64,000 bases of DNA, taken from Clostridia bacterium. Lineage in GTDB: Bacteria > Bacillota > Clostridia > Oscillospirales > UBA644. Below the pieces are notes generated by a model that ran no database searches, was not told the origin of the DNA, and saw only the letters and a program-made list of their open reading frames with translations. Below, piece after piece: positions 1 to 7,622 of the stretch. The stretch lies in assembly GCA_017427285.1 (NCBI GenBank), contig JAFRTE010000044.1, forward strand, positions 16,782 through 80,781, read 5' to 3'. Made by a program: the position numbers and the translations under genes. The first letter of the stretch is position 1. Every line of letters starts with the position of its first letter.

Positions 1-210
1 AATGCAAAAAGTAATGTCCTCCCTCGCTCAAAAACGGGGGAGGATAATCTCAAAAGAGAGGAAATAATGACGAAAACAGCGATAAAAACTTTTATCCCCG
101 TTTTCTGACTGTTTCATATCCTGCCGCCTGCGGCGCTCTTGAGCAGGAGGTGTTAGAAGCCGACTGTTTATTCAGTTCGGCAGCAAAATACTCTATCAGG
201 GGAATATATC
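1..210 (+). promoter_or_regulatory. Possible structured leader upstream of the chromate transporter
   Basis: No gene is visible here. Several short stems can be drawn in succession: CCTCCC with GGGAGG near 19-45, GAAAAC with GTTTTC near 71-107, GCCGC/GCGGC inside CCTGC/GCAGG near 120-146, and GCCGACTG with CAGTTCGGC near 158-181. No riboswitch class is recognised and no clear sigma-70 promoter was found, so a structured 5' leader is only an inference. Confidence 0.3.
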
Positions 211-774
211 TTGATTTTTTCATTATTTATATCTTTTTTAAAAATAGGTCTTTTTACTTTCGGCGGCGGATACGCGATGATATCGCATATCCGCGAAGAA
301 GTCGTTGAAAAAAAACATTGGACCGACAGCGACGGGCTTTCGGATATCATCGCAATAGCTGAGTCAACGCCCGGCCCGATAGCCATAAACCTTGCAACGT
401 ATATCGGCTTCAAACAGGCAGGCTTTTTCGGTTCGCTTGCCGCAACCGCCGGAGTAGTCGTCCCCGCTTTCGCGATAATGCTTTTGATCTCGCTTTTCCT
501 CGACGGTTTTATGACGAATATATATGTTGCATACGCATTTGAAGGGATAAAATGCGCGGTTGCGTTTCTGATAATCAAGGCAGGAGTTGAAATGTTTTTT
601 CTTCTTCCTAAAAAACCGTTCCCGATCGCCGTTTTCGCGGCCGTCCTCATCGCCCTTCTGGCGCTTGAAATATTCTCCGTTTCTTTCGGCTCGATTCTTT
701 TCATCGCCCTCGGCGGAATTGTGGGACTTATCTTCTTCATGATCTCTTCGCGGGGAAGGGAGAATGAAAAATGA
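211..774 (+). CDS. Chromate transporter family protein, first half of a split pair
   Basis: This is a membrane protein of the CHR (chromate ion transporter) family in its short, single-domain form of 187 residues. The family motif around FGGGYAM lies near the N-terminus and ESTPGPIAINLATYIG follows, then several hydrophobic segments. A TTG start at 211 is preferred because AGGGGA lies 7 bases upstream and the conserved domain begins at once; the next ATG would cut into it. It overlaps the second half by 4 bases. Such pairs work as heterodimers in known cases; whether this pair moves chromate, sulfate or another anion cannot be read from the sequence. Confidence 0.88.
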   Translation: MIFSLFISFLKIGLFTFGGGYAMISHIREEVVEKKHWTDSDGLSDIIAIAESTPGPIAINLATYIGFKQAGFFGSLAATAGVVVPAFAIMLLISLFLDGFMTNIYVAYAFEGIKCAVAFLIIKAGVEMFFLLPKKPFPIAVFAAVLIALLALEIFSVSFGSILFIALGGIVGLIFFMISSRGRENEK

Positions 775-1349
775 CTGGGCTTACTCTTTTTTTTGAGTTT
801 TTTAAGGTCGGGCTTTTCTGCTTCGGCGGTGCTTTCGGCATGATCCCCGTAATCAAGGACGTAGTATTGAGTCATGCGTGGATGACCGAAGCGGAGTTTT
901 ACGGATTTTTAGGCGTCTGCGAATCAACCCCCGGTCCGATCGCCGTTAACCTTGCAACGTATATCGGATTTCGAGAGGGAGGACTGCCGGGAAGCGTTTT
1001 TGCGGTCGCGGGAGTAACGATACCGTCGTTTGTGATAATTCTTCTCATTGCCTCAGTTCTTAAATCATTTACCGAAAACAGATATTTTCAGGCAGTGATG
1101 AGCGGAATACGCCCCGTTGTTGCGGCTCTTATAATACATGCCGGCTTTACTTTCCTTGTATCAACGCTCGGATTGTCTCCAGCTTCCGAATTCAGTTTAA
1201 AAAATGCAGCCGTAATTCTGATAATAACTGCGGTTTACACCGTATGCCGTTTTGTTTTCAAAAAAAAACTGTCGTCCGTGCTGATAATAATCCTTTCCGC
1301 ATTTCTGGGTATAGCAGTAAATATGATTTTCGGTACCGCAAACGTATGA
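771..1349 (+). CDS. Chromate transporter family protein, second half of a split pair
   Basis: A 192-residue paralogue of the preceding protein. It shares the N-terminal FCFGGAFGM segment and CESTPGPIAVNLATYIG, and several membrane helices follow. The ATG overlaps the TGA of the upstream gene (ATGA), which implies translational coupling and a shared transcript. Short-chain CHR proteins are usually encoded as adjacent pairs inserted in opposite membrane orientation, which fits this arrangement. The natural substrate is unknown; the family name comes from chromate-resistance homologues. Confidence 0.88.
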   Translation: MTGLTLFFEFFKVGLFCFGGAFGMIPVIKDVVLSHAWMTEAEFYGFLGVCESTPGPIAVNLATYIGFREGGLPGSVFAVAGVTIPSFVIILLIASVLKSFTENRYFQAVMSGIRPVVAALIIHAGFTFLVSTLGLSPASEFSLKNAAVILIITAVYTVCRFVFKKKLSSVLIIILSAFLGIAVNMIFGTANV

Positions 1350-1375
1350 ATTATCGATTTGAACCGATTTTCTTA

Positions 1376-1404
1376 TTGACAAAACACGTTCTTTAATGTA
1401 TAAT
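1376..1404 (+). promoter_or_regulatory. Sigma-70 promoter for thioredoxin reductase
   Basis: TTGACA at 1376-1381 and TATAAT at 1399-1404 are separated by exactly 17 bases. The -10 box ends about 31 bases before the trxB start, so the gene is transcribed separately from the chromate pair. Confidence 0.85.
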
Positions 1405-1435
1405 AAACACATCAATTAACTGAAAGTATGATATT

Positions 1436-2320
1436 ATGTATGATCTTATAATCATCGGCGCCGGTCCTGCGGGGCTGACCGCTGCGATCTATGCGGCGCG
1501 CGCCGGAAAGAAAGTCCTTGTCTGCGAAAAAGAGGGCATCGGCGGACAGATCGCAACGTCGCCGAAGGTAGAAAATTATCCCGGATTCCGCTGTATTTCA
1601 GGAACCGAACTTGCAGATAATTTATACGAACAAGCGGTATCGTTCGGCGTTGAGATCGAATTTGAAACCGTTGAAAAGATAAAGGACAACGGCGATACAA
1701 AAACGGTAATAACCGAATACGGCGAAAAAGAATGCAAAAAAGTTATAATCGCCACGGGAGTGCGCCATAAAAAGCTCGGACTGCCAAACGAGGAAGATTA
1801 CGAGGGCAGGGGAGTGTCTTACTGCGCTATATGTGACGGAGCTTTTTTCAAAAACTGTCCCGTTGCGGTCGTAGGAGGCGGCAACGCGGCGCTCAGAAGC
1901 GTTCAGTTCCTTGCCGGAATATGCGAAAAGGTATATCTTATTCATCGCAGAAACGAGTTTCGCGGAGATTTAATGACGGTAAACGAAGTCCGCGCCCTGC
2001 CTAATGTGGATTTTATCCTTGATTCCGTCGTCTCTTCGCTTCACGGCAGCGGAGATCTTTCTTCGATTACCGTAAACAGCGTGAAAACCGGCGAGAGCGT
2101 CAACCTTGATGTTTCAGCGCTTTTTGTATGCGTCGGCCAGATACCGTCAAACGACGCTTTCAAAGATACGGTCTTGCTTGATGAAAACGGATATATACTT
2201 GCAGGCGAAGACTGTAAAACGAACGTTCCCGGTATTTTTGCGGCAGGCGACTGCAGAACAAAGTCGATCCGTCAGTTAACCACTGCAGCCGCGGACGGAG
2301 CTGTTTCCGCCCTCGCGTGA
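1436..2320 (+). CDS. trxB: Thioredoxin reductase (FAD/NADPH flavoprotein)
   Basis: This protein reduces thioredoxin with NADPH in the cytoplasm. The FAD-binding GAGPAG motif is at residues 8-13. The redox-active CAIC pair (C130 and C133) sits inside the NADPH domain, which also has GGGNAA. The FAD domain closes with GIFAAGDC near the C-terminus. At 294 residues it is slightly shorter than the usual 305-320. No thioredoxin gene is adjacent. A perfect promoter lies just upstream, while the ribosome site is weak. The next gene follows after 12 bases and probably shares the transcript. Confidence 0.93.
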   Translation: MYDLIIIGAGPAGLTAAIYAARAGKKVLVCEKEGIGGQIATSPKVENYPGFRCISGTELADNLYEQAVSFGVEIEFETVEKIKDNGDTKTVITEYGEKECKKVIIATGVRHKKLGLPNEEDYEGRGVSYCAICDGAFFKNCPVAVVGGGNAALRSVQFLAGICEKVYLIHRRNEFRGDLMTVNEVRALPNVDFILDSVVSSLHGSGDLSSITVNSVKTGESVNLDVSALFVCVGQIPSNDAFKDTVLLDENGYILAGEDCKTNVPGIFAAGDCRTKSIRQLTTAAADGAVSALA

Positions 2321-2332
2321 AAGGAGATAAAT

Positions 2333-2920
2333 ATGTTTAAAACACTTCAGAAACTCAAATTCGCCTATATTGCAATGTCGGTTGCGCTTTGCGCAATAGG
2401 CGTGCTGCTGATAATCTGGCCGGCAGAGTCCGCAGCGTTTATCTGCTATCTTATAGGCGCGCTTTCACTCATATTCGGCATCATTTCGATAGTTATTTTC
2501 TTTGTCCGCGATATAGGAACGCCTAACCCCGGTTACGGACTTATGATAGGTATGTTCGCTTCGATATTCGGGCTGATACTGCTTTTAAAGCCGCAGAGCG
2601 GTTCGGCGGTCTTCTCAATGCTTGTTGGCGTTTTTATCATAATAGACAGCATCGTAAAAATACAGGCGTCTTTTGAGCTGAAACACGTCGGGGCAAAAAA
2701 CTGGTGGGTAAACCTGCTTATATCCCTTGTAAGCACGGTCCTCGGCGTGCTGCTCGTTATCGATCCGTTCGGAGAGGCCGTAAATCTTATCACGATTTTT
2801 ATGGGCATTTCGCTTATCGCCGATTCGCTTGAAAACATCTTTACGGTGGCTTTCGTATGGCGCACGGGCAGAAGGATCAAAAAAGAGGAAGCCGCTATCG
2901 TGATCGTTGAAAACGAATAA
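2333..2920 (+). CDS. HdeD/DUF308 family membrane protein
   Basis: A 195-residue integral membrane protein with about six hydrophobic segments arranged as repeated helix pairs, as in the DUF308 family that includes HdeD. Glycine-rich turns such as GALSLIFGI and GVFIIIDS are typical. HdeD in enterobacteria is linked to acid resistance, but the role in clostridia is not established. The AAAGGAGAT ribosome site is strong and the start is clear. The C-terminal tail is short, charged and probably cytoplasmic. Its position 12 bases after trxB suggests co-transcription. Confidence 0.8.
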   Translation: MFKTLQKLKFAYIAMSVALCAIGVLLIIWPAESAAFICYLIGALSLIFGIISIVIFFVRDIGTPNPGYGLMIGMFASIFGLILLLKPQSGSAVFSMLVGVFIIIDSIVKIQASFELKHVGAKNWWVNLLISLVSTVLGVLLVIDPFGEAVNLITIFMGISLIADSLENIFTVAFVWRTGRRIKKEEAAIVIVENE

Positions 2921-2935
2921 AAAAATAAGAAAAAA

Positions 2936-2968
2936 GATTTCCGAAAACGTTTGCGGTTTTCGGAAATC
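2936..2968. terminator. Perfect 13-bp hairpin between DUF308 and the oxidoreductase
   Basis: GATTTCCGAAAAC and GTTTTCGGAAATC form a perfect stem around a 7-base loop. A-rich sequence precedes it on + and no T-run follows, so it looks like a minus-strand terminator or a processing or attenuation hairpin between the two + genes. Confidence 0.5.
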
Positions 2969-2987
2969 AAGCATATAAAGAGGAATT

Positions 2988-3974
2988 ATGGTAAACTTTG
3001 CTACTGTCGGCACAAGCTGGATAACTGAGGAATTTATCGCCGCGGGTAAAACAAACTGCGATTTCACTCTTCGTTCGGTTTATTCACGCAGCGAAGAAAA
3101 GGCTGCCTCGTTTGCAAAAAAATACGGCGCGGAAACGTATTTCAGCGATTTTTCAAAAATGCTTGCCGATGATAAGACCGATGCCGTTTATATCGCGTCG
3201 CCGAATTCTTTTCACTGTCCTCAGGCGATAGCCGCCATGAACGCAGGAAAACATGTCCTCTGCGAAAAACCTGCGGCGTCAAATCTTTCAGAGCTGGACA
3301 GAATGATCGAATGCGCCGAAAAAAACGGCGTACTGTTTATGGAAGCATTCAAAAGTCTTCTTATGCCCGGCTTTATCTCCTGCAGGGATAATCTCTTCAA
3401 AGCAGGGATTTTAAGAAGCGTATATATCAATTTTTCCAAGTATTCTTCGCGTTACGACGCCCACAAACGCGGTGAAAACGTAAATACGTTCAAAGCGGAA
3501 TTTTCAAACGGTGCGGTCATGGACCTCGGCGTTTACTGCCTCTGGCCCGTAGTTTCGCTTTTCGGAATGCCGAAGGATATAAAAGCGCTCGGCGTTAAAG
3601 TTCCGGGCGGAGTGGACGGCGCGGGGGCGGCTTTATTGCTTTACGATACGTTTACCGTAACTTTAAACTATTCAAAGGTCGGCAATTCCTTTCTGCATTC
3701 GGAAATTCAGGGCGAGGACGCAACGGTATGCGTTGATAAATTCAACATCCCCGAAAAAATCACCGTCCGCTACAGAAACGGAACCGTCGAGGAGATACCC
3801 GTATCGCAAAGAGCAGACAGTATGTGTTATGAAGTCGACGAGTTTATTTCGTGCGTAAAATCGGGTAAAAAGGAGTCTGAGGTCAATTCGCATGCCATGT
3901 CAAGAAACGTTATAGTCCTTCTTGACGAAATACGAAGACAGACCGGCGTTGTTTATCCCGCGGACAAACTGTAA
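2988..3974 (+). CDS. Gfo/Idh/MocA family oxidoreductase
   Basis: A 328-residue NAD(P)-dependent sugar or cyclitol dehydrogenase-type protein. The N-terminal Rossmann domain has a VGTSWI turn near the start and the family signature CEKPAASNLSE near residue 92. The C-terminal alpha/beta domain carries the GAVMDLGVYCLWP segment, equivalent to the usual DxGxH/Y substrate region. The shortened glycine motif at the N-terminus is common in Firmicutes members. The substrate cannot be assigned. The ribosome site is AGAGGA. The gene lies between DUF308 and a DUF624 gene that has its own promoter. Confidence 0.87.
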   Translation: MVNFATVGTSWITEEFIAAGKTNCDFTLRSVYSRSEEKAASFAKKYGAETYFSDFSKMLADDKTDAVYIASPNSFHCPQAIAAMNAGKHVLCEKPAASNLSELDRMIECAEKNGVLFMEAFKSLLMPGFISCRDNLFKAGILRSVYINFSKYSSRYDAHKRGENVNTFKAEFSNGAVMDLGVYCLWPVVSLFGMPKDIKALGVKVPGGVDGAGAALLLYDTFTVTLNYSKVGNSFLHSEIQGEDATVCVDKFNIPEKITVRYRNGTVEEIPVSQRADSMCYEVDEFISCVKSGKKESEVNSHAMSRNVIVLLDEIRRQTGVVYPADKL

Positions 3975-4034
3975 AATCATATGACTTTACGCACTGTGCG
4001 GTTTTCTTATCATTCGCGGGAAACGCGGTGAATC

Positions 4035-4063
4035 TTGACATTTACCTTTATTTTTGATATACT
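4035..4063 (+). promoter_or_regulatory. Sigma-70 promoter for the DUF624 gene
   Basis: TTGACA at 4035-4040, a 17-base spacer and TATACT at 4058-4063. The start codon of the downstream gene is 29 bases beyond the -10 box and is preceded by CGGAGGA. Confidence 0.8.
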
Positions 4064-4092
4064 TTATTCACTAATTCAGTTCGGAGGAACCC

Positions 4093-4842
4093 ATGTCTAT
4101 TTTCAGAAACGACTACAACAAAGAAGGTCCCGGAGTATATAAAGATACTGCGCCCGATAACGGATTTGTGCGCTTTTTCAAGGTCATTTGGGCAAAATTC
4201 GGTCAGCTTGTCATTCTGAATATCGTTTATATCTTCGCCTGCGCCCCGATCGTTACGATAGGTCCCGCAACGGCGGCTCTTACATATGTGCTGCGTAATT
4301 TTTCGCAGGGAAAACCGGTATTTTTTATGTCGGATTTTGTCGAGAAATGCAAAACCTGCTTTAAACAGGGTTTTCTCGTTACTCTTATCGACGCAATCGT
4401 CGCTGCGCTGATTTATTTTTCCTTCATGTTCTGGTCCGATTCTTCGATAGGTATTCCTTCCTTTTTCAGACCTCTTGCGCTCGTTGTTACTTTTTTGATC
4501 GCTTATCTCGTGATATGTATGAATTTTTACATATTCCCGATGATGGTTTCCTTCGATTTGCCGTTGAGAAAACTGATCAAAAACAGTTTGATCCTCGCGA
4601 TGTATAAAATCTGGCACAATCTGGCAATGATCCTCTTTACGCTTGCCATGATCGCTCTCTGCTTCGTTCTGGGACTTCTTGCCGTGCCGATAATCCTTAC
4701 TCTTCTGTTTTCGGTCATATGTCTTTTCAATAATTTTATGGTATATCCTCTTCTTGTAAAATACGTCGCAGCACCCGAGGAAAAAAAGACGGAACCCGAC
4801 CCGGAAGAGCAGGTATTCAGCGACGAGAGACGAATAAAATAA
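4093..4842 (+). CDS. DUF624 (YesL-like) membrane protein
   Basis: A 249-residue membrane protein with about five hydrophobic segments. It shows the DUF624 pattern: a soluble N-terminus with a GPGV turn, followed by KVIWAKFGQLVILNIVYI and the PIVTIGPATAALTYVLR segment. YesL-type proteins are usually encoded next to carbohydrate uptake genes in Firmicutes, but their biochemical role is unknown. Here the next gene is an MFS carrier, reached after a small terminator. The C-terminal tail is acidic and soluble. The start at 4093 is set by CGGAGGA. Confidence 0.82.
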   Translation: MSIFRNDYNKEGPGVYKDTAPDNGFVRFFKVIWAKFGQLVILNIVYIFACAPIVTIGPATAALTYVLRNFSQGKPVFFMSDFVEKCKTCFKQGFLVTLIDAIVAALIYFSFMFWSDSSIGIPSFFRPLALVVTFLIAYLVICMNFYIFPMMVSFDLPLRKLIKNSLILAMYKIWHNLAMILFTLAMIALCFVLGLLAVPIILTLLFSVICLFNNFMVYPLLVKYVAAPEEKKTEPDPEEQVFSDERRIK

Positions 4843-4849
4843 AAAAAGA

Positions 4850-4875
4850 CTCTCTCCCCGCGGGAGAGTTTTTGA
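4850..4875 (+). terminator. Hairpin terminator after DUF624
   Basis: ACTCTC pairs with GAGAGT around a CCCGCGGG core and TTTTT follows. It sits between the DUF624 gene and the MFS gene without a new clear promoter, so it may only attenuate transcription. Confidence 0.7.
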
Positions 4876-4887
4876 AACGGAGAATAA

Positions 4888-6174
4888 ATGGCGGATAAAT
4901 ATGGCCTTGGCCTTACAAAAAAGGCATGTTATTATACATATCTTGCAGCGTCGTCGGCGTTCAGTCTGCCGCCGATACTTTTTATTACTTTTCATGAAAT
5001 GTACGGCATTTCATATACGCTTCTCGGCACGCTCGTACTTGTTAACTTCATTACGCAGTTGACGATCGACCTTATTTTTACCTTCTTTTCAAAACACTTC
5101 AATTTAAAGCTCACCGTCCGTATAATGCCGCTGATAACGTCTCTCGGGCTATTTATTTATGCGTTGATCCCGATGCTTTTTCCGGAACAAGCATATATCG
5201 GTCTTATTGTCGGTACAGTCGTTTTCTCGGTTGCCGCAGGGCTTTCCGAAGTCCTTATAAGTCCGATCGTTGCAGCGATTCCTTCCGACGACCCGGGACG
5301 GGATATGAGCAGGCTTCACTCTCTTTACGGATGGGGCGTTGTTACGGTCGTTGTCGTTTCCACCGCCGTTTTAACGCTGATAGGCAGAGAAAACTGGATG
5401 TTTCTTACTTTTTTCTGGGCGCTTCTGCCGATCGTAAGCTTTATACTTTTTACCGTCGCCCCCTTCCCTGAGGTCGATTTGCAGCAGTCTCTTTCTCCCG
5501 AAAAAACGCGAAGAAAAAATATTGCGCTTGCTCTTTGCGTATTTTGTATCTTCTTCGGAAGCGCCGCGGAAAACGTTATGACAAACTGGATCTCCGCATT
5601 TTTTGAAAAAGCGCTCGGCCTCTCCAAAACGTGGTGCGATCTTGCAGGCATGGCGCTTTTTGCGATCCTTCTCGGCACCGTCAGAACGCTTTACGCAAAG
5701 TACGGAAAAAATATATACCCCGTCCTATTATTCGGAATGATTGCATCCGCTTTACTGTATATCGTTGCGGGACTATCTCCGCTCCCGATCATATCGCTGG
5801 CGGCATGCGTACTGATAGGTATTTTTACGTCGATGCTCTGGCCCGGAACGTTGATTCTGATGGAAGAACTCACTCCGCGTCCCGGCGTCGCCGCATATGC
5901 TCTGCTTGCCGCAGGAGGCGATTTCGGAGCGTCGGTAGCTCCTCAGCTTCTCGGCTTTACCGTAGACGGCGTTTCGGCGAGCGGTTGGGCTGCAAAATTC
6001 GGAGAATCTCTTTCGTTGACCTCTGAACAGGTCGGTATGAAAACGGGAATGCTTCTTGCCGCCGTATATCCCATACTCGGCGCGGTCGCCGTTATAATAA
6101 TAGGAAAGCTTTTCGGCAAAGGGATCTCATTTAAAAACGATCAGACGGACAATACCGAAATTCCGGATAAATAA
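4888..6174 (+). CDS. Major facilitator superfamily transporter
   Basis: A 428-residue membrane protein with about twelve hydrophobic segments in two halves joined by a charged loop near residues 190-205 (LQQSLSPEKTRRKN). Topology and length match MFS carriers, and the overall pattern resembles the fucose/sugar permease-type branch. No substrate-defining motif was recognised. The ribosome site GGAGAA precedes the ATG. The carboxypeptidase gene begins 4 bases after its stop, so the two are very probably co-translated. Confidence 0.85.
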   Translation: MADKYGLGLTKKACYYTYLAASSAFSLPPILFITFHEMYGISYTLLGTLVLVNFITQLTIDLIFTFFSKHFNLKLTVRIMPLITSLGLFIYALIPMLFPEQAYIGLIVGTVVFSVAAGLSEVLISPIVAAIPSDDPGRDMSRLHSLYGWGVVTVVVVSTAVLTLIGRENWMFLTFFWALLPIVSFILFTVAPFPEVDLQQSLSPEKTRRKNIALALCVFCIFFGSAAENVMTNWISAFFEKALGLSKTWCDLAGMALFAILLGTVRTLYAKYGKNIYPVLLFGMIASALLYIVAGLSPLPIISLAACVLIGIFTSMLWPGTLILMEELTPRPGVAAYALLAAGGDFGASVAPQLLGFTVDGVSASGWAAKFGESLSLTSEQVGMKTGMLLAAVYPILGAVAVIIIGKLFGKGISFKNDQTDNTEIPDK

Positions 6175-6178
6175 TAAC

Positions 6179-7438
6179 ATGAAGAAAAAACTGTTTATCG
6201 TATTTTTTCTGGAGGCTTTAATATTTTTGCAAACAGGCGCTCTGGCAGCGGTAACGGGCGTGCCTGATCACCGATACGTTCCGTCCGTTGCCGTATCTTT
6301 CGACAGCGAATGGCAACCTGATCTCAGCGGCGCTCCCGATACGGGATGCAAAGCGGTATTTGTTGCGGACCCCGGCAGCGGAAAAGTGTTTTACGAAAAA
6401 AACGCCCATACAAAAATGTATCCCGCAAGCACAACAAAAATGCTTACTGCGCTTGTCGTAATCGAAAACTGCAGTCTTTCCGAAACAGCTGAGGTATCGC
6501 GCAACGCCGTAGACCTTGTTCCTTCGGGCTATTCGACCGCAAATCTGTATGCAGGGGAAGTCTTTGATATCGAGACCATGCTTTACGCACTGCTTATTCC
6601 GAGCGCAAACGATGCGGCATACGTGCTTGCGGAACATGTTAGCGGGAGCGTTGATGCGTTTGCGGAGCTTTGCAACAAAAGAGCGAAGGAGCTCGGCTGC
6701 GAAGATCTTCATTTTGTCAATCCCAACGGAATTCACAGTGAAAATCATTACTGCACCGCTTACGACCTTTATCTTATAGCGAAAGAGTGCTGCAAACACG
6801 AGATTTTCAGGGAAATAGTCAAAACAAAAAGGTTTTCTCTTCCCGCTACGGATATACATCCCGAAAATGACAGGATTTTTTCAAACACAAACGCACTTCT
6901 TCTTTCCGGCACATATTATTACGAATACTGTACGGGTATAAAAACGGGCAGAACAAATCCTGCGGGCGAGTGCCTTGTGGCGTCCGCGACCCGCAACGGA
7001 GTTAATCTCATTTCGGTTGTCCTTGGGGGACAAAGTGAAAACAGCAAGGGGCTGAACGACAGATTTTACGATACCAAAAGACTGTTTGAATATGTATACA
7101 ACGGCTATTCGCATAAAACTGTAGCTCGCAGCGGAGATCCTTTTCTGACGCTTGAAGTTGAAAACGCATCGCCCGATTCGGATTCGATCAAGCTCGTTAT
7201 CGGCGCCGATATTACCGCGTTTCTTCCCGATTCCCTCTCACGGGATGAAATCCCGTTTTCAATTTCCCTTAAAAAAGATATTACCGCTCCGATATACAAA
7301 GGTCAACTCCTCGGCGAAATAACCTTTTATGCGGACGGTACCTTAATAAAAACAGATCTTCTTTCCGACCGTACTGCCGAAGCGATAAACAGAGAATACC
7401 GGTATCTTTTATGGAATATCGCTTTTTTAAGACAGTAA
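6179..7438 (+). CDS. D-alanyl-D-alanine carboxypeptidase (class A low-mass PBP)
   Basis: A 419-residue exported serine peptidase (family S11) that trims the terminal D-Ala from peptidoglycan pentapeptides. An N-terminal signal or anchor segment covers residues 4-24. The three active-site motifs are present and correctly spaced: STTK at 84-87 (nucleophile S84), SAN at 142-144 and KTG at 255-257. A beta-rich C-terminal domain follows, as in DacA/DacF. The protein ends with a short hydrophobic stretch that may associate with the membrane. It lies 4 bases downstream of the MFS gene. Which paralogue (DacA, DacB or DacF) is not decided here. Confidence 0.92.
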   Translation: MKKKLFIVFFLEALIFLQTGALAAVTGVPDHRYVPSVAVSFDSEWQPDLSGAPDTGCKAVFVADPGSGKVFYEKNAHTKMYPASTTKMLTALVVIENCSLSETAEVSRNAVDLVPSGYSTANLYAGEVFDIETMLYALLIPSANDAAYVLAEHVSGSVDAFAELCNKRAKELGCEDLHFVNPNGIHSENHYCTAYDLYLIAKECCKHEIFREIVKTKRFSLPATDIHPENDRIFSNTNALLLSGTYYYEYCTGIKTGRTNPAGECLVASATRNGVNLISVVLGGQSENSKGLNDRFYDTKRLFEYVYNGYSHKTVARSGDPFLTLEVENASPDSDSIKLVIGADITAFLPDSLSRDEIPFSISLKKDITAPIYKGQLLGEITFYADGTLIKTDLLSDRTAEAINREYRYLLWNIAFLRQ

Positions 7439-7446
7439 ACCCGGCA

Positions 7447-7560
7447 AATTATTACAGTTTTTAAAGACCGTTTTCTGCTTTTTTTGCTGAAAAACGGTCT
7501 TTTTTTATCTTTGACAGACTGTAATAATTCCGCAAAAATTACAATTCGGTTTTTTGCGGA
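7447..7560 (+). terminator. Nested inverted repeats: terminator plus a second hairpin
   Basis: The inner stem AAAGACCGTTTT/AAAACGGTCTTT ends in a T-run near 7500 and is a standard terminator for the carboxypeptidase gene. It is enclosed by a perfect 12-bp outer stem, AATTATTACAGT (7447-7458) with ACTGTAATAATT (7518-7529). A separate stem TCCGCAAAA/TTTTGCGGA (7529-7560) follows immediately in front of the vWA gene. No convincing promoter spacing was found in the interval. Confidence 0.65.
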
Positions 7561-7622
7561 ACAAAAAGCGGTCGTTTTCGTCTTATATGGCAGAACGAAC
7601 AATTAATAAGGAGATTGACGAA

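Noticed and set aside
4048..4995. 315-residue minus-strand open frame across the DUF624 gene
   Set aside because: It is antisense to a convincing membrane protein, has no domain, and its composition is basic and histidine-rich as expected of a shadow.
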